Assembly (NCBI RefSeq): GCF_900239185.1
Contig: NZ_OENA01000023.1
Span: 62,001 to 126,000 of the forward strand
Reading direction: 5' to 3'
Source: Tenacibaculum finnmarkense
GTDB taxonomy: Bacteria; Bacteroidota; Bacteroidia; Flavobacteriales; Flavobacteriaceae
DNA length: 64,000 bases
The notes under the pieces were generated by a model. It was given only the letters and a program-made list of their open reading frames with translations. It was not told the DNA's origin and did no database searches. Each line of letters starts with the position of its first letter. Position 1 is the first letter of the stretch. The translations under genes were made by a program, and so were the position numbers. Shown piece by piece: positions 8,463 to 14,904 of this stretch.

Positions 8463-9671
8463 TTATTCTTCGCCGTTTACATAGGCCTGTAAATACGCGT
8501 AACGCTCGGCTAATTCTCCGTTTTTTGTGGTCATTTTAGCGCGTTTTAAAACACCGTCTTTATCATCATTGAAAAAAGCTGGAATTACATTTTTTAAAAA
8601 CATTTCTCCAAATCCTTCACTGGCGTCTTTTGGTAATTCACAAGGTAAATTATCCACTGCCATTACAGTTATTGCTTTTTCAGTGGTAAAATCAACCTCC
8701 TTTTCGGTTTGAGCATCATAGCCATAAATAGGATCAGCAATTGTTGAAGAACGAAGTGTTGTTGCTACCGGACCATCAACATCACAAGAAATATCAGCGA
8801 CATATTTAATTTTAAAATCAGCATGTTTTACATCTTCTCTAGTAAATAAATACGGCGCTCCATCGCCATAAAAATGACCTGCGATAAAGAAATCTGTTAC
8901 TTTCGCATAGGGCATAAAATTACTTTGATAACCGCTCGGGTCTTTATAAAAAGCAAACTTCTCACCTACTTTACCGTCGATGCGCTTGTTATATTCCATC
9001 ACATCCGACACGCAATATACAGGCTCGGTAAAATCAGCCGTTAAATATAAAGCATCACTAATTTGTGCTATTTTTAAATAATCTAGAATTTCTTTTGCTC
9101 CTTGCGCTACTTTTCCTGTTCCTGTTACTAAAATTTTGATGTTTGGCAACGTAATTTTATCTAATTCAGCTTTTACAGCATCTAAATCAGCAAGGCTTTC
9201 TACTTTTGGTAAAGTGAATAATTTTTCACGTAAACCTAAAGCTCTAAAACCATTATAAGCACCTACTAAACCTGCATAACGACCAAAACCAATTAATCGA
9301 GCACCATTTTCTTTAATGATGGTTTCATGGTCGTACATTTCAATATTTTTAGCTAACATCCCTTGTAATAACGCACGGTTGTAAGGTTGCTTTTTGATGG
9401 TGTGCGAAAAGAAAAAATATTTTTTATTCGGAATTAAAGCCTCTAAAGGAACTTCTTTTACCCCTAATAATACATCACAATCAGACATATCGGTTACAAC
9501 CTCTAAGCCTGCATCTTTATAAGCTTGATCGCTAAAAACACGAATATCTGAACTTTCAACTACTATTTCTGCCGTTGGAAATTGCGCTTTAAATTCTTGT
9601 AATTTTTCAGGAGAAAATACCACTCTTCTATCTGGTGGATTTTTACGTTCTTTAATGATTCCGAATTTCAT
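8463..9671 (-). CDS. NAD(P)-dependent saccharopine/alanine dehydrogenase-like oxidoreductase
   Basis: The start is put at the ATG at 9671 (MKFGIIKERKNPPDRRVVFSPEKL), the usual N terminus of the AlaDH/PNT-N superfamily. The 402-residue protein has the N-terminal domain (GVKEVPLEALIPNKKYFFFSHTIKKQ), a lyase-type HTIKKQ substrate segment, a nucleotide-binding motif near residue 190 (ILVTGTGKVAQGAKEIL) and a late ADISCDVDGPVATTLRSSTI. It resembles NAD-dependent lysine-forming saccharopine dehydrogenase more than alanine dehydrogenase, but the substrate cannot be fixed from sequence alone. DUF3820 follows 5 bases downstream. Confidence 0.8.
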   Translation of the reverse strand: MKFGIIKERKNPPDRRVVFSPEKLQEFKAQFPTAEIVVESSDIRVFSDQAYKDAGLEVVTDMSDCDVLLGVKEVPLEALIPNKKYFFFSHTIKKQPYNRALLQGMLAKNIEMYDHETIIKENGARLIGFGRYAGLVGAYNGFRALGLREKLFTLPKVESLADLDAVKAELDKITLPNIKILVTGTGKVAQGAKEILDYLKIAQISDALYLTADFTEPVYCVSDVMEYNKRIDGKVGEKFAFYKDPSGYQSNFMPYAKVTDFFIAGHFYGDGAPYLFTREDVKHADFKIKYVADISCDVDGPVATTLRSSTIADPIYGYDAQTEKEVDFTTEKAITVMAVDNLPCELPKDASEGFGEMFLKNVIPAFFNDDKDGVLKRAKMTTKNGELAERYAYLQAYVNGEE

Positions 9672-9775
9672 GTATGTATTTTGTATAAAATTAAACAAAT
9701 AATCTACAATTGTTAAAATATAACAATTTAAGCGAAAATACTTGATTTAAATGTATTTTACAAGTAGTATTTTAT

Positions 9776-9783
9776 TACCTTTG
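9776..9783 (+). promoter_or_regulatory. Candidate ssrA promoter -7 box
   Basis: TACCTTTG is an exact match to TAnnTTTG, 61 bases before the mature tmRNA 5' end. This would give a short 5' leader that is removed by processing. Confidence 0.55.
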
Positions 9784-9843
9784 CATTCTGTATTCAAATA
9801 TATTAATAATATTTGATACTATTTTTTAAAATTTTATCATTTT

Positions 9844-10234
9844 GGGGACGACTGGTTTTGACAGCGAGACCAGCGATAATGTAAGCATGCCGAGCAGTGA
9901 ATAGAAACTCGTTAAACTTAATTTCAACTTTTTAAACGGCGAGAATAACTACGCTTTAGCTGCTTAATCCGAATCATAGTAGGATTGGCCTAGGCACACA
10001 AGGTGTGCAAGCTTTATGTCCACGGATAGCCTTGATTTACGGCGCTTCACTTTTGGATATCGTAAAAGTAAATATAGAAAACTTGAAGCTTCGGCAGGTT
10101 TTTGAAACTAAAGAAGATAAGCTTTTAATAGATTGTTCTTAATCAATTACTGGTCGAAAACTAAGAAAGAAATATGTATGTAGAAAGCATTTGAACTGCT
10201 TGTTTGGACCCGGGTTCGATTCCCGGCGTCTCCA
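9844..10234 (+). ncRNA. ssrA: Transfer-messenger RNA (tmRNA)
   Basis: The 5' end GGGGACGACTGGTTTTGACA pairs with the 3' end CGTCTCCA as a tRNA-Ala-like acceptor stem, and GGGTTCGATTCCC near 10213-10225 is the T-arm. The tag reading frame at 9938-9967 encodes GENNYALAA followed by TAA, the Bacteroidota-type proteolysis tag. Together with SmpB it rescues stalled ribosomes. The CCA is not encoded. The last 14 bases of the RNA are part of a 22-bp att site used by the element that follows. Confidence 0.97.
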
Positions 10235-10242
10235 CTTTTACA
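10221..10242. other. attL core, 22-bp direct repeat in ssrA 3' end
   Basis: The 22 bases from TCCCGGCGTCTCC to CACTTTTACA are repeated exactly at 14820-14841. The match stops on both sides (t versus c before it, g versus c after it). It covers the tmRNA acceptor stem and T-arm end, a classic tyrosine-integrase target. Confidence 0.9.
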
Positions 10243-10244
10243 GA

Positions 10245-10283
10245 CCTTAATAAGCTGTTAATCAACTTGTTAAGGTTTTTTTT
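10245..10283 (+). terminator. Element-borne terminator downstream of ssrA
   Basis: CCTTAATAAG (10245-10254), an 11-base loop, CTTGTTAAGG (10266-10275) and eight T's. It lies just inside attL, so it belongs to the mobile element yet terminates ssrA. Confidence 0.75.
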
Positions 10284-10301
10284 AGTCAACATTTAGTCAA
10301 C
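10283..10301. promoter_or_regulatory. Integrase arm-type sites, left end
   Basis: TAGTCAAC occurs twice, at 10283-10290 and 10294-10301, in direct orientation with an 11-bp period. The same pair occurs at the right end (14663-14681). This is the expected layout of arm-type sites for a tyrosine integrase. Confidence 0.7.
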
Positions 10302-10410
10302 AAGTTAGAAATACACTCGTTTTATTCACTCAAAACTTACATTTATAACCAGCTGATTTATTGATAATAGCAAACTTTTATACACCCGCATAACAAACAT
10401 CCACGAACTA

Positions 10411-10469
10411 CAAAAAAAAACCTCAGCAAACTTAAAATATAAATTAATATACTTTGTCGCTGAGGTTTA
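10411..10469 (-). terminator. Terminator of the element's minus-strand operon
   Basis: AAACCTCAGC and GCTGAGGTTT form a long-looped hairpin; on the minus strand it runs into a T tract. It follows the last gene of the element (stop at 10493). Confidence 0.65.
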
Positions 10470-10492
10470 AAGATAGCTTAAAACGGCTCTTT

Positions 10493-10864
10493 TTACGGTT
10501 CACAATCATTAATGCTGTCTAATAAATCGACTTGATAAGGCTCTTTACTAAGCATTTTCTTAACCTTAGAGACTTTTGTATGTGATACACTTAGATTTAC
10601 TGCTATTTTACGTAAAGATGTATTAGGCTCTTTAATTATTGCATTCACAATTGCCTTGTTTGCTTTTAAAAAGTCAGTTCTTAACGTCTTAGTACCTTTT
10701 TTTCTGCCTTTGTAATTATTATTTACTGGCTGTTCCTGCTCCTGTTCGCAAACTATAAGAATATCAAACCCATTTTTACTTAAATCAGTAAGCACCGTTA
10801 TTATTTCCGATGGTGTTCGCCCTATTGCTGAAATAGAACTAAATATTTTTGTTTTAGCTTTCAT
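10493..10864 (-). CDS. Serine-recombinase-derived HTH protein lacking the catalytic domain
   Basis: A 123-residue protein. Residues 13-38 (SAIGRTPSEIITVLTDLSKNGFDILIV, shown here as the region) resemble the RLGR...dll..l..l...G segment of resolvases, and residues 52-108 (GRKKGTKTL, then SLRKIAVNLSVSHTKVSKVKKML) resemble the resolvase linker and C-terminal HTH. The N-terminal half that carries the nucleophilic Ser is absent, and the 42 bases upstream cannot encode it. It therefore probably binds DNA but does not recombine it. It is the last gene of the element's operon. A role as regulator is an inference. Confidence 0.6.
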   Translation of the reverse strand: MKAKTKIFSSISAIGRTPSEIITVLTDLSKNGFDILIVCEQEQEQPVNNNYKGRKKGTKTLRTDFLKANKAIVNAIIKEPNTSLRKIAVNLSVSHTKVSKVKKMLSKEPYQVDLLDSINDCEP

Positions 10865-10906
10865 CTTATGTAAAGTGTATTTTTTTAGAATCCTAAATAT
10901 TTACAG

Positions 10907-11179
10907 TTATCGACTTAGTAAATTATACTGGCTAACTTTTCGAATCAACAACCTTGCATTGCTATTGTATATTGTTACTGATGGCTTTTTGTAAATTTCC
11001 GCTTTCACTTTCGTAATGGTCTTTATAAATTCACTTTTAGCTTGTATTTCATCCTGTAGCAATTCATCTGAATATATAATACCAGCACAATTGTAATAAA
11101 CCGTTAAAAGCATTTTATTTGCAGGAATAATATTTAATAAATTATTTAATACTGTTTTTTCTGTTCTCTTTAAATTCAT
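10907..11179 (-). CDS. Hypothetical protein of the element
   Basis: A 90-residue, Lys/Asn/Ile-rich protein without signal peptide or membrane segment. I recognise no family. It begins 10 bases after the stop of the gpII-like gene and ends 42 bases before the HTH gene, so it is part of the same minus-strand operon. Its position next to a replication gene could suggest a replication or copy-control role, but nothing in the sequence shows this. Confidence 0.6.
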   Translation of the reverse strand: MNLKRTEKTVLNNLLNIIPANKMLLTVYYNCAGIIYSDELLQDEIQAKSEFIKTITKVKAEIYKKPSVTIYNSNARLLIRKVSQYNLLSR

Positions 11180-11189
11180 AACTATTTTT

Positions 11190-12422
11190 TTAAAAGATTG
11201 ATGTTTGATTATTATTGTAGTTCCTTTTTCTGATTACATTTTTATCTCTAATCGAATGGGCAATTTCTTTAATCTGAATTTCAATATCTAAAAACCTATA
11301 TTTCGGATAGATAAATTTATTTCTGATTTTTTCGAACTGGCTAAAATCTGTTTTTAGTAGATACTTCAATCCTGTATGGCTAAGTAAAAAACTATCTTCT
11401 TTTTGCATTGAAATATTAACACCTGTTATAAGGCAAATACGAGGACTGTTTTTAAGTTGGTTTTCTAAATATGCATAATGATACTTAGTAGAACTATCAA
11501 TCTGCATATTTTTGACGTTTTTTAGTACTTTAATAAGTTGCTTCTTTTTATTGTTTTTTACTCTTTTTACAAGTGGTAAATCTGCATATTTTAAGATTTC
11601 TTTTAGTTCCGTTTCAAGTTGATTTTTTAAAGTGAAATACAAACTTTCTTTTGGTAACTTTTGCAAATACTTCTTTTTTTCATTGCTGAATTTATTTCTA
11701 TCTTTATGCTTCATTGCATCGAGCCAAAACTCCGTTTGATGTTCTTTTTCAAATCCTGTTAATTTAAAATCAAACAATAATATCTTCTCCCATTGTAAAA
11801 ACAAACTATCTGCCAATCTTAAATAAGTTACTGGTTCAAGTAAATCCTCCAATGTATAAATATCTAGTTTCTGTAATACTTGACTTTTTCTTGCTTTTGC
11901 TTCAAATCGCAATGTATTTTGTAAAGCGTGTTTTTTACAGTCCTGTGTTTTATTGTAAATCTTTAACGATTTGTAAGTAGTACCAGCAGTATAAAAATTT
12001 TTGTATTGCTGACTTTCTGTAATTCTTAGTTTACCGAAAAAACGCAAACAATCTAAAATATAGTTTACATCTTCTTTTGTCTGAATATTAACTCCATATT
12101 CTAAACCAATTACTTTAAATTCTTTAGGTGTTATATTAAAAGTATTTATTAATTCATTCAGTACATTAATGCAACTTAACACCGTGAACCTATTAGCATT
12201 GTGTAAACCATTATTATAGAAGTAATGCACACTACCTACAATCTCAAGTCTATTGTAATATTTTATAAAAACTAAGTTCTTATAAGTCCTGACTTCTTTT
12301 GTTCTTATTTCTCCATCTTTTGTAGAACGCTCTGTTATACTCTGATATAACAAATTAGTATTGTCCCAAATTTTATTTATTTGACTACTATTATTTGTCA
12401 TTATTTTTTGATTATCAATCAT
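11190..12422 (-). CDS. Replication initiation protein, phage gpII-like
   Basis: A 410-residue protein (a second possible start is the ATG at 12401). The overall pattern resembles the phage/plasmid replication protein II/X family: LEIVGSVHYFYNNGLHNANRF early, IGLEYGVNI near residue 106, SLKIYNKTQD near 150 and LRFEAKARKSQVLQKLDIYTLEDLL near 170. The KIYNK and LRFEAK segments are what is expected around the catalytic Tyr region of rolling-circle initiators. I cannot point to a clear HUH motif, so the assignment rests on pattern resemblance. It lies downstream of hairpins that could be its origin. Confidence 0.5.
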   Translation of the reverse strand: MIDNQKIMTNNSSQINKIWDNTNLLYQSITERSTKDGEIRTKEVRTYKNLVFIKYYNRLEIVGSVHYFYNNGLHNANRFTVLSCINVLNELINTFNITPKEFKVIGLEYGVNIQTKEDVNYILDCLRFFGKLRITESQQYKNFYTAGTTYKSLKIYNKTQDCKKHALQNTLRFEAKARKSQVLQKLDIYTLEDLLEPVTYLRLADSLFLQWEKILLFDFKLTGFEKEHQTEFWLDAMKHKDRNKFSNEKKKYLQKLPKESLYFTLKNQLETELKEILKYADLPLVKRVKNNKKKQLIKVLKNVKNMQIDSSTKYHYAYLENQLKNSPRICLITGVNISMQKEDSFLLSHTGLKYLLKTDFSQFEKIRNKFIYPKYRFLDIEIQIKEIAHSIRDKNVIRKRNYNNNQTSIF

Positions 12423-12448
12423 TTATTAATTAATACTATCGTTAAATT

Positions 12449-12487
12449 TTGGCATAAGTAATGCCGTACCGCTTAGGATTAAGCAGT
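12449..12487. other. Candidate rolling-circle origin hairpins
   Basis: Two small dyads lie just before the replication gene: GGCAT-AAGTA-ATGCC (about 12451-12465) and GCTTAGGATTAAGC (about 12470-12483). Initiator proteins often nick at such hairpins, but no nick site can be identified. Confidence 0.3.
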
Positions 12488-12496
12488 AGCATAATA

Positions 12497-12526
12497 GAAA
12501 AAGAACGCCCTAAAATAAGGCGCTCT
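12497..12526 (-). terminator. Hairpin between small ORF and replication gene
   Basis: On the minus strand AGAGCGCC-TTATTTTA-GGGCGTTCT followed by TTTTTCT. It could end the excisionase transcript or attenuate transcription into the replication gene. Confidence 0.65.
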
Positions 12527-12540
12527 AAGGTTTTACAATT

Positions 12541-12624
12541 CTAAAAAAAGAATACAATGATTATCGTTATGATAGTGGCTACAATATCAATAATTAAATC
12601 TTTTGTTTGTTGAGGTGTTCGCAT
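12541..12624 (-). CDS. 27-residue single-span membrane protein
   Basis: A short ORF with ATG at 12624 and TAG at 12541-12543, product MRTPQQTKDL followed by IIDIVATIITIIIVFFF. The first 9 residues are polar and the rest is one hydrophobic span. It begins 4 bases after the stop of the excisionase-like gene, so translation is probably coupled. It is below normal gene-calling limits. In a phage-derived element such a peptide might be a holin-like or coat-like peptide or a small regulator; that is speculation. Confidence 0.5.
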   Translation of the reverse strand: MRTPQQTKDLIIDIVATIITIIIVFFF

Positions 12625-12628
12625 TGTG

Positions 12629-12910
12629 CTACTTATTAAGAGTTATAAGCGCATCTTCAATACTTTTGCGGGTGTATAATACCCTGTTACCGATTTTTAA
12701 AGGAACAAGCGTTCCGTTATGCCTCCAATTATGAAGCGAACTTAAATCGACTTTTAAGAGGTCGGCGGTCTCCTGCCTGCTTAAATATTCTGTTGGTTGT
12801 TTTGGTTGGAATGTTTTTTTTAATTCCTGCAATTGGTCTGCAATGCCTTTAATGATTGCGTCCTGTAGTTGCTGTGCTGTAATCTGAATAAGTTGTACCT
12901 GTTGTTCCAT
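12629..12910 (-). CDS. Excisionase-like helix-turn-helix protein
   Basis: A 93-residue protein. Residues 40-92 form a MerR/excisionase-type HTH domain: YLSRQETADLLKVDLSSLHNW, a wing NGTLVPLKIGNRVLYTRKSIEDAL. This is the helix_turn_helix_17 type common in Bacteroidota mobile elements, where it serves as recombination directionality factor or repressor. The N-terminal 35 residues are amphipathic and Gln-rich. It lies between the integrase and the replication gene. Confidence 0.8.
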   Translation of the reverse strand: MEQQVQLIQITAQQLQDAIIKGIADQLQELKKTFQPKQPTEYLSRQETADLLKVDLSSLHNWRHNGTLVPLKIGNRVLYTRKSIEDALITLNK

Positions 12911-13272
12911 ATTTCACGGTTTTTTTAAGACGAACTAATCATTTTAATAAGAATACACTACATTTGTAGAATTATTTTATCCGGCAAGATTAATAATTCA
13001 CAAGGTGTTTCTTTTCATTTCGATGATTAAGAGCATCTTTTTTTATACTCGAAATTGTTTAATAAGAGCTAGGCAAATCTAATCAAAATTTTAATACACC
13101 AAACAATGTTCTGAACAATTAATTAAAAAAATATCCTTGAACACCTTTTTTAAGGCTTTTAAGCTATTTTCTTGATATCATCAATGAGGTGTAAACGGAT
13201 AAAAAAAAGGATGCAAATATACACCTTTTTTTTACATTGTAACGTTTTTATTCTTTTTGGCTTTACCTACTT
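12911..13272. other. Control region between integrase and excisionase-like genes
   Basis: There is no credible gene in these 362 bases. On the minus strand TATATTTG (13214-13221) fits a -7 box, which would give a leader of about 300 bases. Dyads include GGTGTA/TACACC (13188-13193 and 13220-13225) and CTACATTTGTAG near 12958. Several AGGTGT copies in both orientations may be regulator sites. Confidence 0.5.
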
Positions 13273-14616
13273 TTATTCGTTGGATGCCTTGCCTACTACC
13301 TTTAAATCTGCTTTTGGTTTGATTGCTTTTTTATTCTTTTTACCTATTTTCTGCCATATTTTTGCTAGTTGTATTCCGTAGTCAATAGGCTCTTTACCGA
13401 TATAAGTAAGGAACATTTTTTCTGTTTTATGGGCTGTTATATTCATTAAAATAGGCGTTGGATATAATTCACTCGCATAATGATTTGATGCAAATGAGCG
13501 TCTGCAAATGTGAGACGAAACTAATTCGTGTTTTGGATATATTCCGCCGATGTATCTTTTTTTAACCTCATCGAATTTATTGCCATTTACTAAAGTGTCT
13601 ATTCCTGCAAGTTTAGTAAGAGCCTTTAAATGCCTATTAAATAAGGCTTTACTACTATCAATATTGTTAGAGAAAATAGGCGGAAATTGCCCATCTCTTT
13701 TGTTTAAAACCTCTAATACTTCAAAATGTATCGGTATTTGTACTAATTTATTTGTTTTCTGTTGAGTTAATACGATGAAGTCAAAATCTTGTATATGCTG
13801 AATAAAACTAACATTCATTCGTAATAAATCCGATACTCTTTGCCCGGTAAAACAGCCTATTATTAGCCAATCCCTTGCAATTTGGTGGGCTTCATTAACA
13901 AACTTTGTATTTTTTATTTGCTCTATTTCGTTGAGGTTTAAAATTACCTTTGGAGCTTCAATAGTAAATCCTGTAAAGTTTTTAAGCTGTTCACTTACTT
14001 TGAAGCCATTTTTTTCAGCATCTAAACAGATACTTTTTACAAACTTTAAATAACGCCCTATTGTGTTATCGCCTAATTTGTCAATTTCGCTTAAATAATC
14101 TATAAATTTTATTCTAAACATCAAATTAACATCTATAATCTTTGTACGACTTTTAGTGTGTTTATCAAATGCAGTTAATTTATTTACAATAGTTTGATAT
14201 TTTTTTTGTGTACCAATTGAAACCCCCATCTTTTTGGTTTTATCATTTGCCTTGTATTTTAAGTTCTTAATAAAATAATTTCCGTATTCCGTAATGTAGT
14301 CAAGTTCGGCAATTTCGGATTTATTAAAATGAATATCAATTTTTGATTGAAGCCAGACGCCGTTTATTTCTACTCCTTTTGTATTTGCGTTATTCACTTC
14401 TTTTGATATGAACGTGTTTAATTCGTTAAGTGTATTTGATATATTCTCAACATCTTTAAAATTATCTGCTGGTCTGCCTTTTATTGTACTCCAATTATCA
14501 GAATGAATACTTAACGATGTTTTGCGCTTGTATAATTTATTCCGCCCTAAAGATAATCTTAAATAGATCTGTGTATTTTCTCCTTTACTTTGAATAATAA
14601 ATTTTATAGTAGCCAT
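13273..14616 (-). CDS. Tyrosine recombinase/integrase of the ssrA element
   Basis: A 447-residue site-specific recombinase. It has an N-terminal arm-binding region (residues 1-100), a SAM-like core-binding domain (about 105-215) and a catalytic domain with Arg260 (GQRVSDLL), Lys287, His369 and Arg372 (SSHICRRSF), His396 (ITAHKTEKMF) and Tyr405 (LTYIG). The full set is intact. It is the gene nearest attR and is read away from it. Its promoter overlaps the right arm-type sites, so self-repression is plausible. It very likely integrates the element at the ssrA 3' end. Confidence 0.93.
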   Translation of the reverse strand: MATIKFIIQSKGENTQIYLRLSLGRNKLYKRKTSLSIHSDNWSTIKGRPADNFKDVENISNTLNELNTFISKEVNNANTKGVEINGVWLQSKIDIHFNKSEIAELDYITEYGNYFIKNLKYKANDKTKKMGVSIGTQKKYQTIVNKLTAFDKHTKSRTKIIDVNLMFRIKFIDYLSEIDKLGDNTIGRYLKFVKSICLDAEKNGFKVSEQLKNFTGFTIEAPKVILNLNEIEQIKNTKFVNEAHQIARDWLIIGCFTGQRVSDLLRMNVSFIQHIQDFDFIVLTQQKTNKLVQIPIHFEVLEVLNKRDGQFPPIFSNNIDSSKALFNRHLKALTKLAGIDTLVNGNKFDEVKKRYIGGIYPKHELVSSHICRRSFASNHYASELYPTPILMNITAHKTEKMFLTYIGKEPIDYGIQLAKIWQKIGKKNKKAIKPKADLKVVGKASNE

Positions 14617-14638
14617 AATTTGATATCTTTTGATTATT

Positions 14639-14669
14639 CAAATGTAATGACAATAAAAATTCTAGTCAA
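14639..14669 (-). promoter_or_regulatory. Integrase promoter
   Basis: On the minus strand TTG (14669-14667), a 20-base spacer and TACATTTG (14646-14639) fit the flavobacterial TTG...TAnnTTTG promoter. The -33 TTG lies inside a GTTGACTA arm-type repeat. Confidence 0.6.
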
Positions 14670-14681
14670 CATCTAGTCAAC
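14663..14681. promoter_or_regulatory. Integrase arm-type sites, right end
   Basis: TAGTCAAC at 14663-14670 and 14674-14681, an 11-bp direct repeat identical to the left-end pair at 10283-10301. Confidence 0.7.
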
Positions 14682-14819
14682 ATATATTCAATTCCAATGA
14701 ATTTAACTCAATTTGCTTAAATGCTCTAAAGACCAATAACAGCAAGCCATCCATTGAAAACACTAAAGAAACAGCAGTTTTACAAGGGTTACGAAAACCA
14801 CCAAAAAGAGCCGTTTTAC

Positions 14820-14841
14820 TCCCGGCGTCTCCACTTTTACA
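14820..14841. other. attR core, 22-bp direct repeat
   Basis: Exact copy of the 22 bases at the end of ssrA (10221-10242). It marks the right end of the element; chromosomal sequence resumes immediately after it. Confidence 0.9.
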
Positions 14842-14872
14842 CCCTGTAAACCCCGTGTTTACAGGGTTTTTA
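14842..14872 (+). terminator. Original ssrA terminator, displaced by the element
   Basis: Perfect 10-bp stem CCCTGTAAAC-CCCGT-GTTTACAGGG followed by a T tract, directly after attR. Before integration it would have stood 7 bases past the tmRNA 3' end, so it is probably the native ssrA terminator. Confidence 0.8.
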
Positions 14873-14904
14873 TTTTTAAGAACTCTAAAATATCCAAGCA
14901 ACAA

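Larger units (their letters stand above)
10243..14841. mobile_element. Compact integrative element in ssrA (about 4.6 kb)
   Basis: Bounded by exact 22-bp repeats at 10221-10242 and 14820-14841; excision would give a circle of about 4,599 bp and restore ssrA. All its genes are on the minus strand: a tyrosine integrase, an excisionase-like HTH protein, a 27-residue membrane protein, a gpII-like replication protein, an unknown 90-residue protein and a serine-recombinase-derived HTH protein. It contains no relaxase, coupling protein, Zot-like ATPase, capsid or portal gene that I can recognise. It may be a phage satellite, an integrating rolling-circle plasmid or a minimal mobilisable element; the sequence does not decide between these. 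Confidence 0.85.

Noticed and set aside
13172..13381. 69-residue plus-strand hydrophobic ORF at the 3' end of the integrase
   Set aside because: Half of it is antisense to the integrase and it has no ribosome binding site or homology pattern; the hydrophobicity comes from AT-rich sequence.
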